Notes under the pieces: model-generated | What the model saw: only the letters and a program-made list of their open reading frames with translations | The model's database searches: none | Told to the model about the DNA's origin: nothing | DNA from: Uliginosibacterium gangwonense | GTDB taxonomy: Bacteria; Pseudomonadota; Gammaproteobacteria; Burkholderiales; Rhodocyclaceae | Length of the DNA: 52,135 nucleotides | Reading direction: 5' to 3' | NCBI GenBank assembly: GCA_005239635.1 | Contig: SBBQ01000028.1 | Location: forward strand, 1 to 52,135 | Shown here: positions 17,859 to 27,869 of the stretch, in pieces | How positions within the stretch are numbered: the first letter of the stretch is position 1 | Layout: each line of letters begins with the position of its first letter | Position numbers and translations under genes: made by a program

Positions 17859-18974
17859 TTAATAGGGTGGATGTTTTTGTGGTGTGTGTTGTACGAGCGC
17901 CCACGCAACGTGCTCGCGCACAAGTGCTGAAGGGTGCGCGCTACGCTGCTGTAAAGCTGCCACAATTTCGGGCGAGTTTGGCGCGTTGCCTAGTGCCACG
18001 GCAATGTTGCGTAGCCAACGCTCGTGGCCAATGCGTCGAATCGCAGAACCTTCCATACGCTGCAAAAACTCCGCTTCTGTCCACGCAAACAATTCGCAGA
18101 GTGTTGATTGATCGAGCGCGTGCCGAGGTGCAAAGTCGGGCTCGTTTGTGCGCGTTGCAAAGCGGTTCCACGGACATGTTAATTGGCAATCGTCGCAGCC
18201 ATAAATGCGGTTACCCATGGCCGGGCGAAACTCGATTGGAATGCTGCCCGCCAGTTCAATGGTGAGGTAAGAAATGCAACGGCGTGCGTCGACTTTGTAG
18301 GGCGCCACAATCGCTTGTGTTGGGCAAATATCCATGCAGCGCGTGCAGTCACCGCAGTGTTCGCTAATGGGTTTGTCATGGGGTAGTGCTAAGTCTGTAT
18401 AAATTTCACCCACAAAAAACCACGAGCCTGCCTCGCGGGTGAGCGCCAGTGTATGTTTGCCGCGCCACGCCAAACCCGCCTTCCGTGCCAGTTCAATTTC
18501 CATCACGGGCGCGGAGTCGGTAAACACGCGATACGCAAACGGCCCAATCGCGGCTTCAATGTGTGTTGCCAAAGCTTGCAGACGTTGCCGCAAAACTTTG
18601 TGATAATCCCGCCCCAGTGCGTAGCGTGAAATGTAAGCGGCGCTGCCGTCTTGCAAAACCTCTTCCGCCGGGGTGGCTGCATCGGCTGGCCAATAGGGTA
18701 ATCGTGCGCTAATGACAGAAAGCGTGCCGGGCAACAATTCGTTGGGGCGGCTGCGTGCATGGCCGTGTCGCGCCATATAATCCATCTCGCCGTGCATGCC
18801 TTCTGCCAGCCATGCTTGCAAGTACTGCTCGGCTTGAGTCAATTCAATGCCGGCAATGCCGATATTGGCAAAACCCAGCGCTTGTCCCCACTGACGAATG
18901 TTTTCAACCAGCGCCTGCGGGTCGTCTCGCAAGCGGGTTGAGGTTGGTAAATTGAAGGAATCCTTGTGAGTCAT
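17859..18974 (-). CDS. queG: Epoxyqueuosine reductase (cobalamin and Fe-S dependent)
   Basis: Performs the last step of queuosine synthesis, reducing epoxyqueuosine at the wobble base of Asp, Asn, His and Tyr tRNAs. The 371-residue product has the B12-binding N-terminal half, then two [4Fe-4S] motifs, HCGDCTRCMDICPTQAI and YGCDDCQLTCPWNRF, and a C-terminal HEAT-like segment (IRRIGHERWLRNIAVALGN, ALVREHVAWALV). Its start codon overlaps the start of divergent tsaE, so the upstream regions of both genes lie inside each other's coding sequence. The ribosome site is weak, and a start slightly downstream is possible. Confidence 0.94.
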   Translation of the reverse strand: MTHKDSFNLPTSTRLRDDPQALVENIRQWGQALGFANIGIAGIELTQAEQYLQAWLAEGMHGEMDYMARHGHARSRPNELLPGTLSVISARLPYWPADAATPAEEVLQDGSAAYISRYALGRDYHKVLRQRLQALATHIEAAIGPFAYRVFTDSAPVMEIELARKAGLAWRGKHTLALTREAGSWFFVGEIYTDLALPHDKPISEHCGDCTRCMDICPTQAIVAPYKVDARRCISYLTIELAGSIPIEFRPAMGNRIYGCDDCQLTCPWNRFATRTNEPDFAPRHALDQSTLCELFAWTEAEFLQRMEGSAIRRIGHERWLRNIAVALGNAPNSPEIVAALQQRSAHPSALVREHVAWALVQHTPQKHPPY

Positions 18975-19562
18975 GAGCCCGAGTCTAACCTGCTGACGGT
19001 CAATTTGCCGGATGAGTCGGCCAGCTTGCAGTTGGGTTGGGCCTTAGCGCAAGGGCTGAAAACTGAAACGGGCAAAAGCGAAGCCGCAGCATTGGTGATT
19101 TACATGCAAGGCAACCTAGGCGCAGGCAAAACCACCACCGTGCGCGGACTTTTGCAGGGTTTGGGCTTTAAGGGCCGCGTAAAAAGCCCGACTTATACCC
19201 TAGTTGAGCCGTATACTTCTCTTGAACCTGATGCTATTTCTAGGTTAGAGTTACATCACTTTGATTTTTATAGATTCAATCACCCCGACGAGTTTTTGGA
19301 GGCAGGGCTTGAAGAGTATTTCAGGCAACCCGGCGTCTGTGTTGTGGAATGGCCCGACCAGGCTGCACCACACGTGCCTCCAGCAGATTTGCAAATTGCG
19401 CTGGAGATTGTTTCAAACAGCGTTGCAGGCAATCCAGTTGGCGGTGGTGATGCAGCAGGGCGAAAGGCCTGTTTGCAGGCTTTTAGCGAGAGGGGGCAGT
19501 CTTGTCTGAACACGACTCGAACCGCGCTTCAACAAAACGGTTTGCTCGCTACGGGCAGCTGA
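18966..19562 (+). CDS. tsaE: tRNA threonylcarbamoyladenosine biosynthesis ATPase TsaE
   Basis: P-loop ATPase that works with TsaB and TsaD to make t6A37 on ANN-reading tRNAs. The 198-residue product has the Walker A motif GNLGAGKTTTVRGLLQGLG, the family block VKSPTYTLVEPY, the HHFDFYRF strand and VVEWPDQA. The family usually has about 155 residues, so some 40 C-terminal residues (from NSVAGNPVGGGDAAG) are extra. The start is GTG 18966 with AAGGA seven bases upstream; it overlaps the divergent queG start by nine bases. Its stop overlaps the amiC ATG (TGATG at 19560-19564), indicating coupling. Confidence 0.92.
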   Translation: MSHEPESNLLTVNLPDESASLQLGWALAQGLKTETGKSEAAALVIYMQGNLGAGKTTTVRGLLQGLGFKGRVKSPTYTLVEPYTSLEPDAISRLELHHFDFYRFNHPDEFLEAGLEEYFRQPGVCVVEWPDQAAPHVPPADLQIALEIVSNSVAGNPVGGGDAAGRKACLQAFSERGQSCLNTTRTALQQNGLLATGS

Positions 19563-21133
19563 TGTCCTCGTCTTCGCTTCAAGAGTCCAACGTACTTCCT
19601 TCTGACGTGTTTCCTCCGCAAATTATTCCGCGCCGAGATTTTTTAAAGGGCGCAACGGCTGTTCTCGCATTGCTGGTGAGCCCGATTGGCAAAGCTGCCG
19701 CAACCAGCGTGTTGGCGGTGCGTGTATGGCCGGCGGAGGACTACAGCCGTGTCACGATCGAATCATCTGAACCGCTCAAATTCAATCAGTTTCGTGTTGC
19801 CAATCCCGACCGCTTGGTGGTGGACGTTGAGGGTGTAGAACTCAATAGCATCTTGTCGAGCTTGCCCGGCAAAATTGCCGAGACGGACCCTTATATCAAG
19901 CTGATTCGTGCGGGTCGTAATAAGGCCGACACAGTGCGCTTGGTGATTGAGCTAAAGCAAGATGTGAAGCCGCAGTTATTTGCATTAAAGCCGGTGGGGG
20001 AATATGGCCATCGCTTGGTGTTGGATTTGTATCCGGCGCATCCGCCGGATGCACTGATGTCATTTTTGGGGCAACGCAATACCAATGGCCCGCGCAGTAC
20101 GCGTACCGATACTTTGCGTATGGATGAGTTGCGCGTCGACCGTGCCTTGCTAGAAGACCGCTCGCGCGCGAATGAAAAAATCGCTGAAGCGAATGCGGAA
20201 CGCACGCCAAGCGAGAAAGCGGCTGAAAGGCAGCCCGAAAAATCGGCGGAAAAAATTGTCGAGAAAAACACGGATCGACAAGCTGATGGCAGTGTGCGTG
20301 TCGTTGAGAGTAATACTGAAAGAAATGCTGAAAAAAATGCAGATCGAGCGGTAGAAAAATCATCGCGCAATGGCGGGCGGCGGCATGGACAGGAAGAAGC
20401 CGAACCGCAGATTGATCGCTTGCTAACGATTGTGCTCGATCCCGGTCACGGTGGCGAAGACCCCGGCGCGGTTGGAGCGGGTGGGAGTCGCGAAAAAGAA
20501 GTGACGCTACAGATTGCGCGTCGACTCAAAGCACGAATTGAGGCTGAGCCGAATATGCGCGTGCTAATGACGCGTGACTCAGATTTTTTTGTGCCTTTGC
20601 AGCAGCGTGTTGCTAAAGCACGAAAAGTACAGGCAGATTTATTTGTGTCCATTCACGCGGATGCCTTTATTTCCCCTTCGGCACGCGGCAGCTCGGTATT
20701 CGTGTTGTCAGAAAAAGGGGCGACTTCGACGGCAGCGCGTTGGCTAGCCCAGCGTGAAAATGCGGCGGATTTGGTGGGTGGTGTCAACGTTGGCAAGCGC
20801 GACGCAAACTTGGCGCGCACGCTGTTCGACTTGTCGCAAACCGCTACCATTAACGACAGTATGAAGCTTGGTAAGGCGGTGTTGAAAGAGTTGGGTGGAA
20901 TCAACCGTTTGCATCGCGGTGAGGTGGAGCAGGCGGGTTTTGCGGTGCTTAAGGCACCGGATATTCCATCCATTCTGGTTGAGACTGCGTTCATCTCAAA
21001 CCCAGACGAAGAGAAGCGTCTGACGGATGAGGCGTATCAAGCGCGCATGGCAGAAGCAATTTTGCGTGGCATTAAGCGTTACTTCGCACGCAATCCGCCG
21101 CTCAATCGTTCGCGGATGGCATCATTGTTCTAG
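19562..21133 (+). CDS. amiC: N-acetylmuramoyl-L-alanine amidase with Tat signal and AMIN domain
   Basis: Periplasmic zinc amidase that cuts septal peptidoglycan during cell separation. From ATG 19562 the product is 523 residues: a Tat signal peptide (PRRDFLKG at 23-30, then ATAVLALLVS), an AMIN targeting domain (about 50-165), a charged linker (about 190-305) and the Amidase_3 domain (about 315-515). Zinc and catalytic residues are visible in LDPGHGGEDPGAVG, VSIHADAF and LVETAFISN. The linker is low-complexity Glu/Lys/Arg/Ala with repeated EK and ER pairs, longer than in E. coli AmiC. A TTG at 19502 would add 20 residues, but ATG 19562 overlapping the tsaE stop is more likely. Confidence 0.93.
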   Translation: MSSSSLQESNVLPSDVFPPQIIPRRDFLKGATAVLALLVSPIGKAAATSVLAVRVWPAEDYSRVTIESSEPLKFNQFRVANPDRLVVDVEGVELNSILSSLPGKIAETDPYIKLIRAGRNKADTVRLVIELKQDVKPQLFALKPVGEYGHRLVLDLYPAHPPDALMSFLGQRNTNGPRSTRTDTLRMDELRVDRALLEDRSRANEKIAEANAERTPSEKAAERQPEKSAEKIVEKNTDRQADGSVRVVESNTERNAEKNADRAVEKSSRNGGRRHGQEEAEPQIDRLLTIVLDPGHGGEDPGAVGAGGSREKEVTLQIARRLKARIEAEPNMRVLMTRDSDFFVPLQQRVAKARKVQADLFVSIHADAFISPSARGSSVFVLSEKGATSTAARWLAQRENAADLVGGVNVGKRDANLARTLFDLSQTATINDSMKLGKAVLKELGGINRLHRGEVEQAGFAVLKAPDIPSILVETAFISNPDEEKRLTDEAYQARMAEAILRGIKRYFARNPPLNRSRMASLF

Positions 21134-21156
21134 ATGCTTCTTGACGCATTAGATAT

Positions 21157-21190
21157 AAAAAAGGCCGTCTTGTTAGACGGCCTTTTCTTT
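21157..21190 (+). terminator. Rho-independent terminator between amiC and the chemoreceptor gene, bidirectional
   Basis: AAAAGGCCGTCT and AGACGGCCTTTT form a 12-base stem around a TGTT loop, with A-run and T-run on opposite sides. It lies 24 bases after amiC and about 28 bases beyond the stop of the convergent chemoreceptor gene. Confidence 0.9.
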
Positions 21191-21217
21191 TTGCTACGAC
21201 AGATTTCAGGTAAGAAA

Positions 21218-22858
21218 TCAGGTACGCAAGCGTGAGGCGCAAGTTTCCAGTTGATTCGAAAGCTCTTCGAGGGCGCGTGCGCGCTTCATCGTGGCTTCTA
21301 CATCTTGGCTGTTGCGCTGAGCCATTTGCGCGATGTGTGAAACATGGCGCGCAATTTCTTGGCTGGTTGAGGTTTGTGCTTGTACTGAAGAAGAAATTTC
21401 ATTCATGCCATCGCTGGTGCGATTAACAGATTGTTCGGCTTCTTCCAGCACGGCATCAACCTTGTTGGCACGCTCGTGTGTTGACTCAAGTGCGGTCAAG
21501 CCACGTTGCATCACGGAGTCGATACCTTCAGAACGTTCTGCCAATTGGTGTGTAACAGACTCAATTTGCGCAGCAGTTTGTGAAGACTTCTCTGCCAGCT
21601 TGCGCACTTCGTCAGCCACCACCGCAAAGCCGCGACCTTGCTCGCCGGCACGTGCAGCTTCAATTGCTGCGTTCAGTGCTAGCAGATTGGTTTGGTCTGC
21701 AATGTCTTTGACTTGCTGCGTCATGGTGTTAATGGCGCGGGCGCTCACCACAAATTGCTGTGCTGAGTCAGACATTTCTTTCACGATGGACGAAACTTCT
21801 GACATGGCATCGCGCATGTCGGCCAGCGTGTGACGGCCGCTCAGTGTGCGATCCAAGCTGTCGCGAGACAGTTGGGCAACACTGGTTGCAGCGTCTGCAA
21901 CACGGGTAACGGTCCCGGCCAGTTGATCAACAGATGCGGCCGTTTCTGCAGCGGCGTCAGATTGAGCGCGGCTTGCATTGGCAACGTTACCTGTGGTGCT
22001 GGTGAATTCCAGTGCTGAGCGTTGTACTTCGCTGCTGGCCTGACGAATCTGGCCGGCGATGTCGCGCAGCTGTGTTTGCATGCGAGCAACAGACGCCATC
22101 AGGCTGGTGGTATCACCTTGCTTGAGCGGAATCGGTTGCGTCAGGTCGCCAGAGGCAATGCGCTCCATCGCGCCGCCAACCACGGTTGGTTCGCCGCCCA
22201 GTGCGCCGAGTACGCCGCGCAACAGCATTAGGAACGAAACCAAGCCACCGAGCGAGGCAAATACGGTAATTGAGCCAGCAGAGATGAGGGCCTTCGTGAC
22301 ACTATCTTGAAAGCCGCTGGCTGCTGAGTTGATGCGTGCAACGCCTGTTTGCTCAATCGACTTGCTGAGCTCGCTGTAAGCGTTACGTGCATTCTGGTCT
22401 GCGGTACCGAGTTGCTTGTCCAGTGCGGCAGCGTCTGTCAGCGTTGCTTGGTTGGCGCCCAGCGCAGCTTTGTATTTGCCAAACAGATCGTTTTGTTGTG
22501 AGCGAATGCTCTCGATCTGTGCGGCATCAATAGCAGCGGCTGTTGCAACACCTGACAAGCGATCCAGGTTTTGCTGGGACGCCGTTGCGTGTTGTTCAAA
22601 CTGCGCGGTGGCTGCACGTAGCCCGGCGGTGTCGTTGGCGTGGATGAGCGCATCCTTCCAAGACTGAACGGCCAGGTTAAATTCTTGTGCGGCACCCGCT
22701 GCATGCGCTTGTGCGGTGCTCAAAGCTGCGGCTTGCTGTAATGAGGTTTCGGCTTTGCCGCCGAGTGCGTGCAGGGAATAGAACATGATGCCGTTTTGCA
22801 CCATGGTTGCAAAACCTAGCACGACCAACACGATAAGGAACTTGATGCGGAGTTGCAT
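21218..22858 (-). CDS. Methyl-accepting chemotaxis protein (periplasmic-sensor type)
   Basis: Inner-membrane chemoreceptor of 546 residues. TM1 is at about 5-27 ([20 protein letters not shown]), followed by a helical periplasmic domain of about 160 residues, TM2 ([20 protein letters not shown]), a HAMP domain (about 210-265, [18 protein letters not shown]) and the signalling domain with the conserved hairpin tip [20 protein letters not shown], then [18 protein letters not shown]. The sensor resembles four-helix-bundle receptors; its ligand is unknown. There is no C-terminal CheR/CheB tether pentapeptide (it ends TCASRLRT). ATG 22858 has GGAGA seven bases upstream and is preferred over the ATG four codons earlier. 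A sigma-28-like promoter lies upstream. Confidence 0.92.
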   Translation of the reverse strand: MQLRIKFLIVLVVLGFATMVQNGIMFYSLHALGGKAETSLQQAAALSTAQAHAAGAAQEFNLAVQSWKDALIHANDTAGLRAATAQFEQHATASQQNLDRLSGVATAAAIDAAQIESIRSQQNDLFGKYKAALGANQATLTDAAALDKQLGTADQNARNAYSELSKSIEQTGVARINSAASGFQDSVTKALISAGSITVFASLGGLVSFLMLLRGVLGALGGEPTVVGGAMERIASGDLTQPIPLKQGDTTSLMASVARMQTQLRDIAGQIRQASSEVQRSALEFTSTTGNVANASRAQSDAAAETAASVDQLAGTVTRVADAATSVAQLSRDSLDRTLSGRHTLADMRDAMSEVSSIVKEMSDSAQQFVVSARAINTMTQQVKDIADQTNLLALNAAIEAARAGEQGRGFAVVADEVRKLAEKSSQTAAQIESVTHQLAERSEGIDSVMQRGLTALESTHERANKVDAVLEEAEQSVNRTSDGMNEISSSVQAQTSTSQEIARHVSHIAQMAQRNSQDVEATMKRARALEELSNQLETCASRLRT

Positions 22859-22890
22859 CGCTGTCTCCAATTCTTAAACTGATCTCACCT

Positions 22891-22931
22891 CGGCATGTCT
22901 TGCATGCCGTTCCGAATTCCGTACTCGGAAT
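22891..22931 (-). promoter_or_regulatory. Inverted repeats in the chemoreceptor mRNA leader
   Basis: CGGCATG/CATGCCG (22891-22909, 7-base arms, 5-base loop) and ATTCCG/CGGAAT (22916-22931, 6-base arms, TACT loop), the second nested with TTCCGA/TCGGAA. Both lie between the predicted sigma-28 start (near 22940) and the ATG at 22858, so they would form hairpins in the 5' leader. Role unknown. Confidence 0.35.
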
Positions 22932-22946
22932 CCGGTAACGATGCAG

Positions 22947-22974
22947 TGAACGTCATGAGTGCCCTCAACCTTTA
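22947..22974 (-). promoter_or_regulatory. Candidate sigma-28 (FliA) promoter of the chemoreceptor gene
   Basis: On the minus strand TAAAGGTT (22967-22974) and GACGTTCA (22947-22954) are separated by 12 bases. TAAAGGTT matches seven of eight bases of the TAAAGTTT element; the -10 half is degenerate (about five of eight against GCCGTTAT). The spacing is identical to that of the better promoter before the second chemoreceptor gene at 50122, which supports the call. Confidence 0.45.
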
Positions 22975-23090
22975 GTCTTATTTGCACCTTGACTGCAAAA
23001 AAAGCTGTGGTCGCCCAAAATCGGTGCGTGCCAATCCTTGTTCTTGGTGCGGCGCATGATTGTTTCGTGCAGGAAAACCCTTGTAGCCGT

Positions 23091-23096
23091 TATAAT
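23091..23096 (+). promoter_or_regulatory. -10 element of the ribF-ileS-lspA-fkpB-ispH promoter
   Basis: A perfect TATAAT at 23091-23096 predicts a transcription start near 23103, sixteen bases before the ribF ATG at 23119. The -35 region (TGCAGG near 23068) is poor. The position rules out the longer ribF frame beginning at 23038. Confidence 0.5.
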
Positions 23097-23118
23097 TCGC
23101 GGTTTCCATTGGGTTTTT

Positions 23119-24081
23119 ATGCGGCTTACACATGGTTTGCCAGCATTCGACGGTAGGCTGCGCGTTACAAAGCGCGATGCGACTCCGACAGTGCTGACAA
23201 TTGGCAATTTCGACGGCGTGCACCTCGGTCATCAGGCCTTGTTGGGGCAACTGGTTGCGCACGCTCGCCGATTGGCAATGCCGGCCACTGTGCTGACCTT
23301 CGAGCCGCAGCCCAGAGAGTATTTTGCTGCGTTGCGCCATCAAGATCCGCCGCGCCGTGTTTCAAGCCTTCGCGAAAAAATTGCCCTACTTTCTGACGCG
23401 GGCGTCGATGCGGTGCATGTGTGCCGTTTTAACCAAGCCTTGGCCCAAATGCCCGCTGAAGAATTTATTCAGCGTTTGTTGGTGGGTGGGATGGGCATGC
23501 GCCATTTAGTGATTGGCGACGATTTTCGGTTTGGCGCGGGCAGGGCGGGCGACTTTAACTTGCTCGGCGAGATGGGTGAAAAATTGGGTTATGGCATCAC
23601 GGCGATGCCCACCTTGTTGTCGGATGCGCAGCGCGTGTCGAGCTCTGCGGTGCGTGACGCATTGGCAAAAGCAGATTTGGGTTTGGCGGAACAATTGTTG
23701 GGCCGCCCTTATGCGTTATGTGGGCGCGTGGTGCAGGGGCGCAAGCTGGGCCGTGAGTTAGGTTTTCCCACCGCCAATATTCAGCTCAGGCGAAATACTT
23801 TGCCCTTGACCGGGATTTTTGCAGTAACCGTGACAGGCGCAGGGTTGCAAGATTATCCGGGCGCTGCCAGCCTTGGCGTGCGCCCAACATTGGGTCACGG
23901 CCTAGCGCCATGTTGCGAAGTGCACTTGCCAGACTACTCCGGCAATTTGTATGGGCAGCATCTGACCTTAACGTTTCGTCACAAGTTGCGTGACGAAGCG
24001 AAGTACGACTCATTTGAAGATTTGAAGCAAGCAATCGCGCTCGATGTGGCGCGCACCAAGGAACTGTTGTCTCATGGCTGA
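23119..24081 (+). CDS. ribF: Bifunctional riboflavin kinase / FAD synthetase
   Basis: Makes FMN from riboflavin and FAD from FMN. The 320-residue product has the N-terminal nucleotidyltransferase domain ([20 protein letters not shown], then [17 protein letters not shown] and [13 protein letters not shown]) and the C-terminal flavokinase domain ([48 protein letters not shown]). ATG 23119 is chosen because the only good -10 box is at 23091, upstream of it but downstream of the other candidate start. First gene of a compact chain; its last eight bases overlap ileS, as in many gamma- and betaproteobacteria. Confidence 0.95.
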   Translation: MRLTHGLPAFDGRLRVTKRDATPTVLTIGNFDGVHLGHQALLGQLVAHARRLAMPATVLTFEPQPREYFAALRHQDPPRRVSSLREKIALLSDAGVDAVHVCRFNQALAQMPAEEFIQRLLVGGMGMRHLVIGDDFRFGAGRAGDFNLLGEMGEKLGYGITAMPTLLSDAQRVSSSAVRDALAKADLGLAEQLLGRPYALCGRVVQGRKLGRELGFPTANIQLRRNTLPLTGIFAVTVTGAGLQDYPGAASLGVRPTLGHGLAPCCEVHLPDYSGNLYGQHLTLTFRHKLRDEAKYDSFEDLKQAIALDVARTKELLSHG

Positions 24082-26914
24082 TTCATCCAACACAAACGCG
24101 CCGGACTACCGGTCAACTCTCAATATGCCGGACACCGTGTTTCCTATGCGCGGTGATTTGCCAAAGCGCGAGCCGGGCTGGATTCAGCAATGGCAAGAGC
24201 GCAAGTTGTATCAGCGTATTCGTGAAAAGTCCGCCGGTCGCCCGCGCTTTGTGCTGCATGACGGCCCGCCCTATGCCAATGGCGACATTCACTTGGGCCA
24301 TGCGGTCAACAAAATCCTGAAAGACATCATCGTGCGTTCAAAAACCCTGGCGGGTTTTGATGCGCCTTATGTGCCGGGGTGGGATTGCCACGGTTTGCCC
24401 ATCGAGCACCAAATTGAAAAAAAGCACGGCAAAAATTTGTTGGCGGCTGAGGTTCGCAAATTGTGTCGTGCCTTTGCGGGCGAGCAAGTTGCCAAGCAAA
24501 AAGAAGGCTTTATTCGACTGGGCGTTTTGGGTGATTGGCAAAACCCCTACCTCACCATGAACTTTGGCAACGAAGCGGGCGAGATTCGTGCGCTGGCCGA
24601 AATGGTGAAAAAGGGTTGGGTGTATCGCGGCCTTAAGCCCGTGAATTGGTGCTTTGATTGTGGTTCTGCCTTGGCTGAGGCTGAGGTGGAATACCAAGAT
24701 AAAGCGAGTCCGGCGGTTGATGTGGGCTTTCCGATTGCGGCGCGCGAACGTGCGCGACTCGCTGCGGCATTTGGTCTGAGTGCGTTACCAGAGGGCAGCG
24801 TACATGCTGTGATTTGGACCACCACGCCATGGACCATTCCGGCTAACCAAGCGCTCAATATGCACCCGGAGCATCGCTACGCTCTCGTGCAAATAGACAA
24901 TGGTTGTGTGGTACAGGCGGAGGAGTTGGTCGAATCGTGCCTCAAGCGCTATGAGCGTGAAGGCCGCGTGATCGCCACGACAACAGGTGAGAAACTTGCC
25001 GGTATCGCATTCCAACACCCACTGTATGAGCGCGAATCACCCGTGTATTTGGCCGACTATGTGGGGCTGGATGCCGGTACGGGCGTGGTGCATTGCGCGC
25101 CCGCCTATGGCGTGGACGACTTCCAATCATGCATGAAGCACGGCATGAAAGTGGAAGACGTGCTGAATCCGGTGCAAGGCAATGGCGTGTATGTGGAAAC
25201 GCTGCCGTACTTTGGCGGCCACCACATTTGGAAGGCGAACCCGCTGATTGTGGAGAAGCTGCAAGAAGTTGGCGCACTGTTTGCGCACAGCAAAATTCAG
25301 CACAGCTATATGCATTGCTGGCGCCATAAAACGCCGATTATTTATCGTGCAACCGCGCAGTGGTTCGTGGGTATGGACCTACGTCCGCAAGGCGGACCAA
25401 GCCTGCGGGAGTCTGCGCTTGCAGCAATTGAATCGACAGCGTTTTACCCGGACTGGGGCAAGGCGCGTCTTGCCGCCATGATTGCCAATCGACCGGACTG
25501 GTGTATTTCGCGTCAGCGAAATTGGGGGGTGCCGATTCCGTTTTTTATTCACCGCGCAACGGGTGAGTTGCATCCGCGCACGGTCGAGTTGATGGAGCAA
25601 GTCGCGCAGCGCGTGGAGCAAACGGGTATTGACGCCTGGTTTGAACTCGATGCGGCGAGTTTGTTGGGCGCAGAGGCGGCTGACTACGTGAAAATTAGCG
25701 ACACGCTTGACGTGTGGTTTGATTCAGGCGCGACCCATTGGCATGTGCTACGTGGCTCACATTCACACCTTGCGCACACCGACGGCGGCCCAGTTGCGGA
25801 TATGTATCTTGAAGGCTCGGACCAACACCGTGGTTGGTTTCACTCCTCATTGCTAACGGGCTGCGCAATTGATGGACATGCGCCGTACAAGTCATTGCTC
25901 ACGCACGGTTTCACCGTCGATGCGCAAGGCCGCAAGATGAGTAAGTCGCTTGGCAATGGTATTGAGCCGCAAGAAGTGGGCAACAAACTCGGCATCGAAA
26001 TTTTGCGCTTGTGGTTGGCCGCTACCGACTATTCGGGCGAGCTGTCGATCTCGAAAGAAATTCTGGATCGCGTGGTAGAAACCTATCGCCGTCTGCGCAA
26101 TACCGTTCGTTTCTTATTGGCAAACATTGCGGACTTTGATGCCAGCGCCAATATGTTGCCGGTAGATCAATGGCTGAGTATTGATCGTTACGCATTGGCC
26201 ATGACGCGTGATTTGCAAAATCGTGTGACCGGCGATTATGCGCAATATGAATTCCATCGAGTCGTGCAGGCGCTGCAAATTTTCGCGTCAGAAGATTTGG
26301 GCGCGTTCTATTTAGATGCACTCAAAGATCGTCTCTACACCACCGCAGAAAATTCTGTTGCGCGTCGTTCCGCGCAATCTGCGTTGTGGCACATCACGCA
26401 AACATTGGTGCGCTTAATGGCACCTGTGTTGGCGTTTACGGCTGAAGAAATTTGGCAAGTGCTGAGTAAAGACGCTGACGACAGTGTGATGTTTACGACA
26501 TGGCATGACTTGCCTGCGCAGGTTGACGAAGCCACGCTCATGGCGCATTGGGCAAGCGTGCGCAATGTTCGTACCGAGGTGATGCGTGAGCTTGAAGTGT
26601 TGCGTAGCGCGGGTAGTATTGGTGCCTCGCTGCAAGGCGAAGTCAAGGTACGTGCAGGCGGCACGGTATATCGCGCATTGGCCGCCTTGGGTAACGATCT
26701 ACGCTTTGTGTTTATCACTTCGCAAGCTACGGTTGTGCAAGACGAAAGCTTGGGCGACAGTTTTGCAGTAGAGGCGGTCGCAACGACACATATCAAATGT
26801 GCGCGTTGTTGGCACTGGCGTGAAGAAGTGGGGACGCATGCTGAGCATCCGCAGTTGTGTGGTCGCTGCGTTGATAATTTGTATGGCCCTGGTGAAGTAA
26901 GGCAACACGCGTGA
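24074..26914 (+). CDS. ileS: Isoleucyl-tRNA synthetase
   Basis: Class I aminoacyl-tRNA synthetase of 946 residues, full length. The HIGH-type motif is in [18 protein letters not shown] near residue 58, the CP1 editing domain spans about 200-400 ([16 protein letters not shown]), the ATP motif KMSKS is in [14 protein letters not shown] near 620, and the C-terminal zinc finger is [11 protein letters not shown]...CGRCVDNL. This is the IleS1 type, normally sensitive to mupirocin, as opposed to the resistant IleS2 class. ATG 24074 overlaps the ribF stop; its stop TGA (26912-26914) overlaps the lspA start. Confidence 0.97.
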   Translation: MADSSNTNAPDYRSTLNMPDTVFPMRGDLPKREPGWIQQWQERKLYQRIREKSAGRPRFVLHDGPPYANGDIHLGHAVNKILKDIIVRSKTLAGFDAPYVPGWDCHGLPIEHQIEKKHGKNLLAAEVRKLCRAFAGEQVAKQKEGFIRLGVLGDWQNPYLTMNFGNEAGEIRALAEMVKKGWVYRGLKPVNWCFDCGSALAEAEVEYQDKASPAVDVGFPIAARERARLAAAFGLSALPEGSVHAVIWTTTPWTIPANQALNMHPEHRYALVQIDNGCVVQAEELVESCLKRYEREGRVIATTTGEKLAGIAFQHPLYERESPVYLADYVGLDAGTGVVHCAPAYGVDDFQSCMKHGMKVEDVLNPVQGNGVYVETLPYFGGHHIWKANPLIVEKLQEVGALFAHSKIQHSYMHCWRHKTPIIYRATAQWFVGMDLRPQGGPSLRESALAAIESTAFYPDWGKARLAAMIANRPDWCISRQRNWGVPIPFFIHRATGELHPRTVELMEQVAQRVEQTGIDAWFELDAASLLGAEAADYVKISDTLDVWFDSGATHWHVLRGSHSHLAHTDGGPVADMYLEGSDQHRGWFHSSLLTGCAIDGHAPYKSLLTHGFTVDAQGRKMSKSLGNGIEPQEVGNKLGIEILRLWLAATDYSGELSISKEILDRVVETYRRLRNTVRFLLANIADFDASANMLPVDQWLSIDRYALAMTRDLQNRVTGDYAQYEFHRVVQALQIFASEDLGAFYLDALKDRLYTTAENSVARRSAQSALWHITQTLVRLMAPVLAFTAEEIWQVLSKDADDSVMFTTWHDLPAQVDEATLMAHWASVRNVRTEVMRELEVLRSAGSIGASLQGEVKVRAGGTVYRALAALGNDLRFVFITSQATVVQDESLGDSFAVEAVATTHIKCARCWHWREEVGTHAEHPQLCGRCVDNLYGPGEVRQHA

Positions 26915-27405
26915 TGAACAGACGTTTGCTGGGATGGCTGGGGCTGCTGGTCGCCGTCGTTTTGCTTGATCAAATTAGCAAGCAGTGGATTGTGGATCAC
27001 CTACATTGGGGTGATGCGATTCGTGTGACGGATTTTTTTCAGATTGTCTTGGCGTACAACCCGGGTGCAGCCTTTAGCTTCTTGGCGGATCAATCCGGCT
27101 GGCAAAGATGGTTTTTCACGGGGCTTGCAATCATTGTTGTGACCTGGCTGCTTGTGCTGATTCGTAGGCATGCGAATGAATACGTTTTGCCAATGGGCTT
27201 GTCGCTCATCGCAGGAGGGGCCATTGGCAACGTGATTGACCGCATACAACTTGGTGCAGTGGTTGATTTTCTATACTTCCACTGGGGGTCGGCAGGGTTT
27301 CCTGCCTTTAACCTTGCCGATTCGGCCATTACCTTGGGCGTGATATTAATGTTGTGGGATCAGTTGCTCTGCGCGAAAGCGAATAGTGCAGCAAAGGAGT
27401 CATGA
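26914..27405 (+). CDS. lspA: Lipoprotein signal peptidase (signal peptidase II)
   Basis: Inner-membrane aspartic protease that removes the signal peptide of prolipoproteins after lipidation. The 163-residue product has four transmembrane segments and the catalytic aspartates in GAIGNVIDRI and FNLADSAITLG, plus the conserved NPGAAFSFL. GTG 26911 and ATG 26914 are both possible; ATG overlapping the ileS stop (TGATG) is preferred. ileS-lspA-fkpB-ispH is the classic proteobacterial order. Confidence 0.95.
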   Translation: MNRRLLGWLGLLVAVVLLDQISKQWIVDHLHWGDAIRVTDFFQIVLAYNPGAAFSFLADQSGWQRWFFTGLAIIVVTWLLVLIRRHANEYVLPMGLSLIAGGAIGNVIDRIQLGAVVDFLYFHWGSAGFPAFNLADSAITLGVILMLWDQLLCAKANSAAKES

Positions 27406-27836
27406 TGAGTGATCGTGTGTTGCCCAATAGCTTAGTGACTTTGCACTACAGCATGGCGCTGCCAAGTGGCCAAATCGTGATCAGCACCTTTGATGCAACG
27501 CCTGCGACCTTGCAACTCGGCCAAGGTGAAATGTCTGCGCCACTTGAGGCCTGCTTAATTGGTATGCAAGCCGGACAACGGCAATCATTTACCTTAGAGC
27601 CAGGCCAAGCTTTTGGCTGGCCCGTTCAAGCGCGCATCGAACGATTGTCACGCCGCCTTTTGCCGGCAGACGCACAATTAACGGAAGGCGCGTTGATAGA
27701 ACTCATGGCGCCCGACAAAACAAAGCTTGCCGCACGTGTGGTTGAACTCGATGCCGAGTCCGTGTTGCTCGATTTCAACCATCCACTGGCAGGTAAAGCC
27801 GTTGTATTTGATGTACAGGTGGTCGGCATTTGCTAA
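27405..27836 (+). CDS. fkpB: FKBP-type peptidyl-prolyl cis-trans isomerase (SlpA/FkpB)
   Basis: Small cytosolic prolyl isomerase/chaperone of 143 residues, SlyD/SlpA branch. The FKBP half is seen in LVTLHYSMALPSGQIVISTF and the PLEACLIGMQAGQRQSFTL block, with the insert-in-flap segment FGWPVQARIERLSRRLLP and the tail FNHPLAGKAVVFDVQVVGI. It lacks the His-rich tail of SlyD, favouring SlpA. Two tandem ATGs exist at 27402 and 27405; GGAG at 27396-27399 sits five bases before the second. It overlaps lspA and precedes ispH by 33 bases. Confidence 0.9.
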   Translation: MSDRVLPNSLVTLHYSMALPSGQIVISTFDATPATLQLGQGEMSAPLEACLIGMQAGQRQSFTLEPGQAFGWPVQARIERLSRRLLPADAQLTEGALIELMAPDKTKLAARVVELDAESVLLDFNHPLAGKAVVFDVQVVGIC

Positions 27837-27869
27837 TGCCGGCCCACGTTAGAAAAGATTGAGGTCATC

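Noticed and set aside
21157..21190. GGCCGTCT in inverted orientation, resembling a paired Neisseria uptake sequence
   Set aside because: Only seven or eight bases match GCCGTCTGAA and it occurs once; the hairpin is an ordinary terminator.
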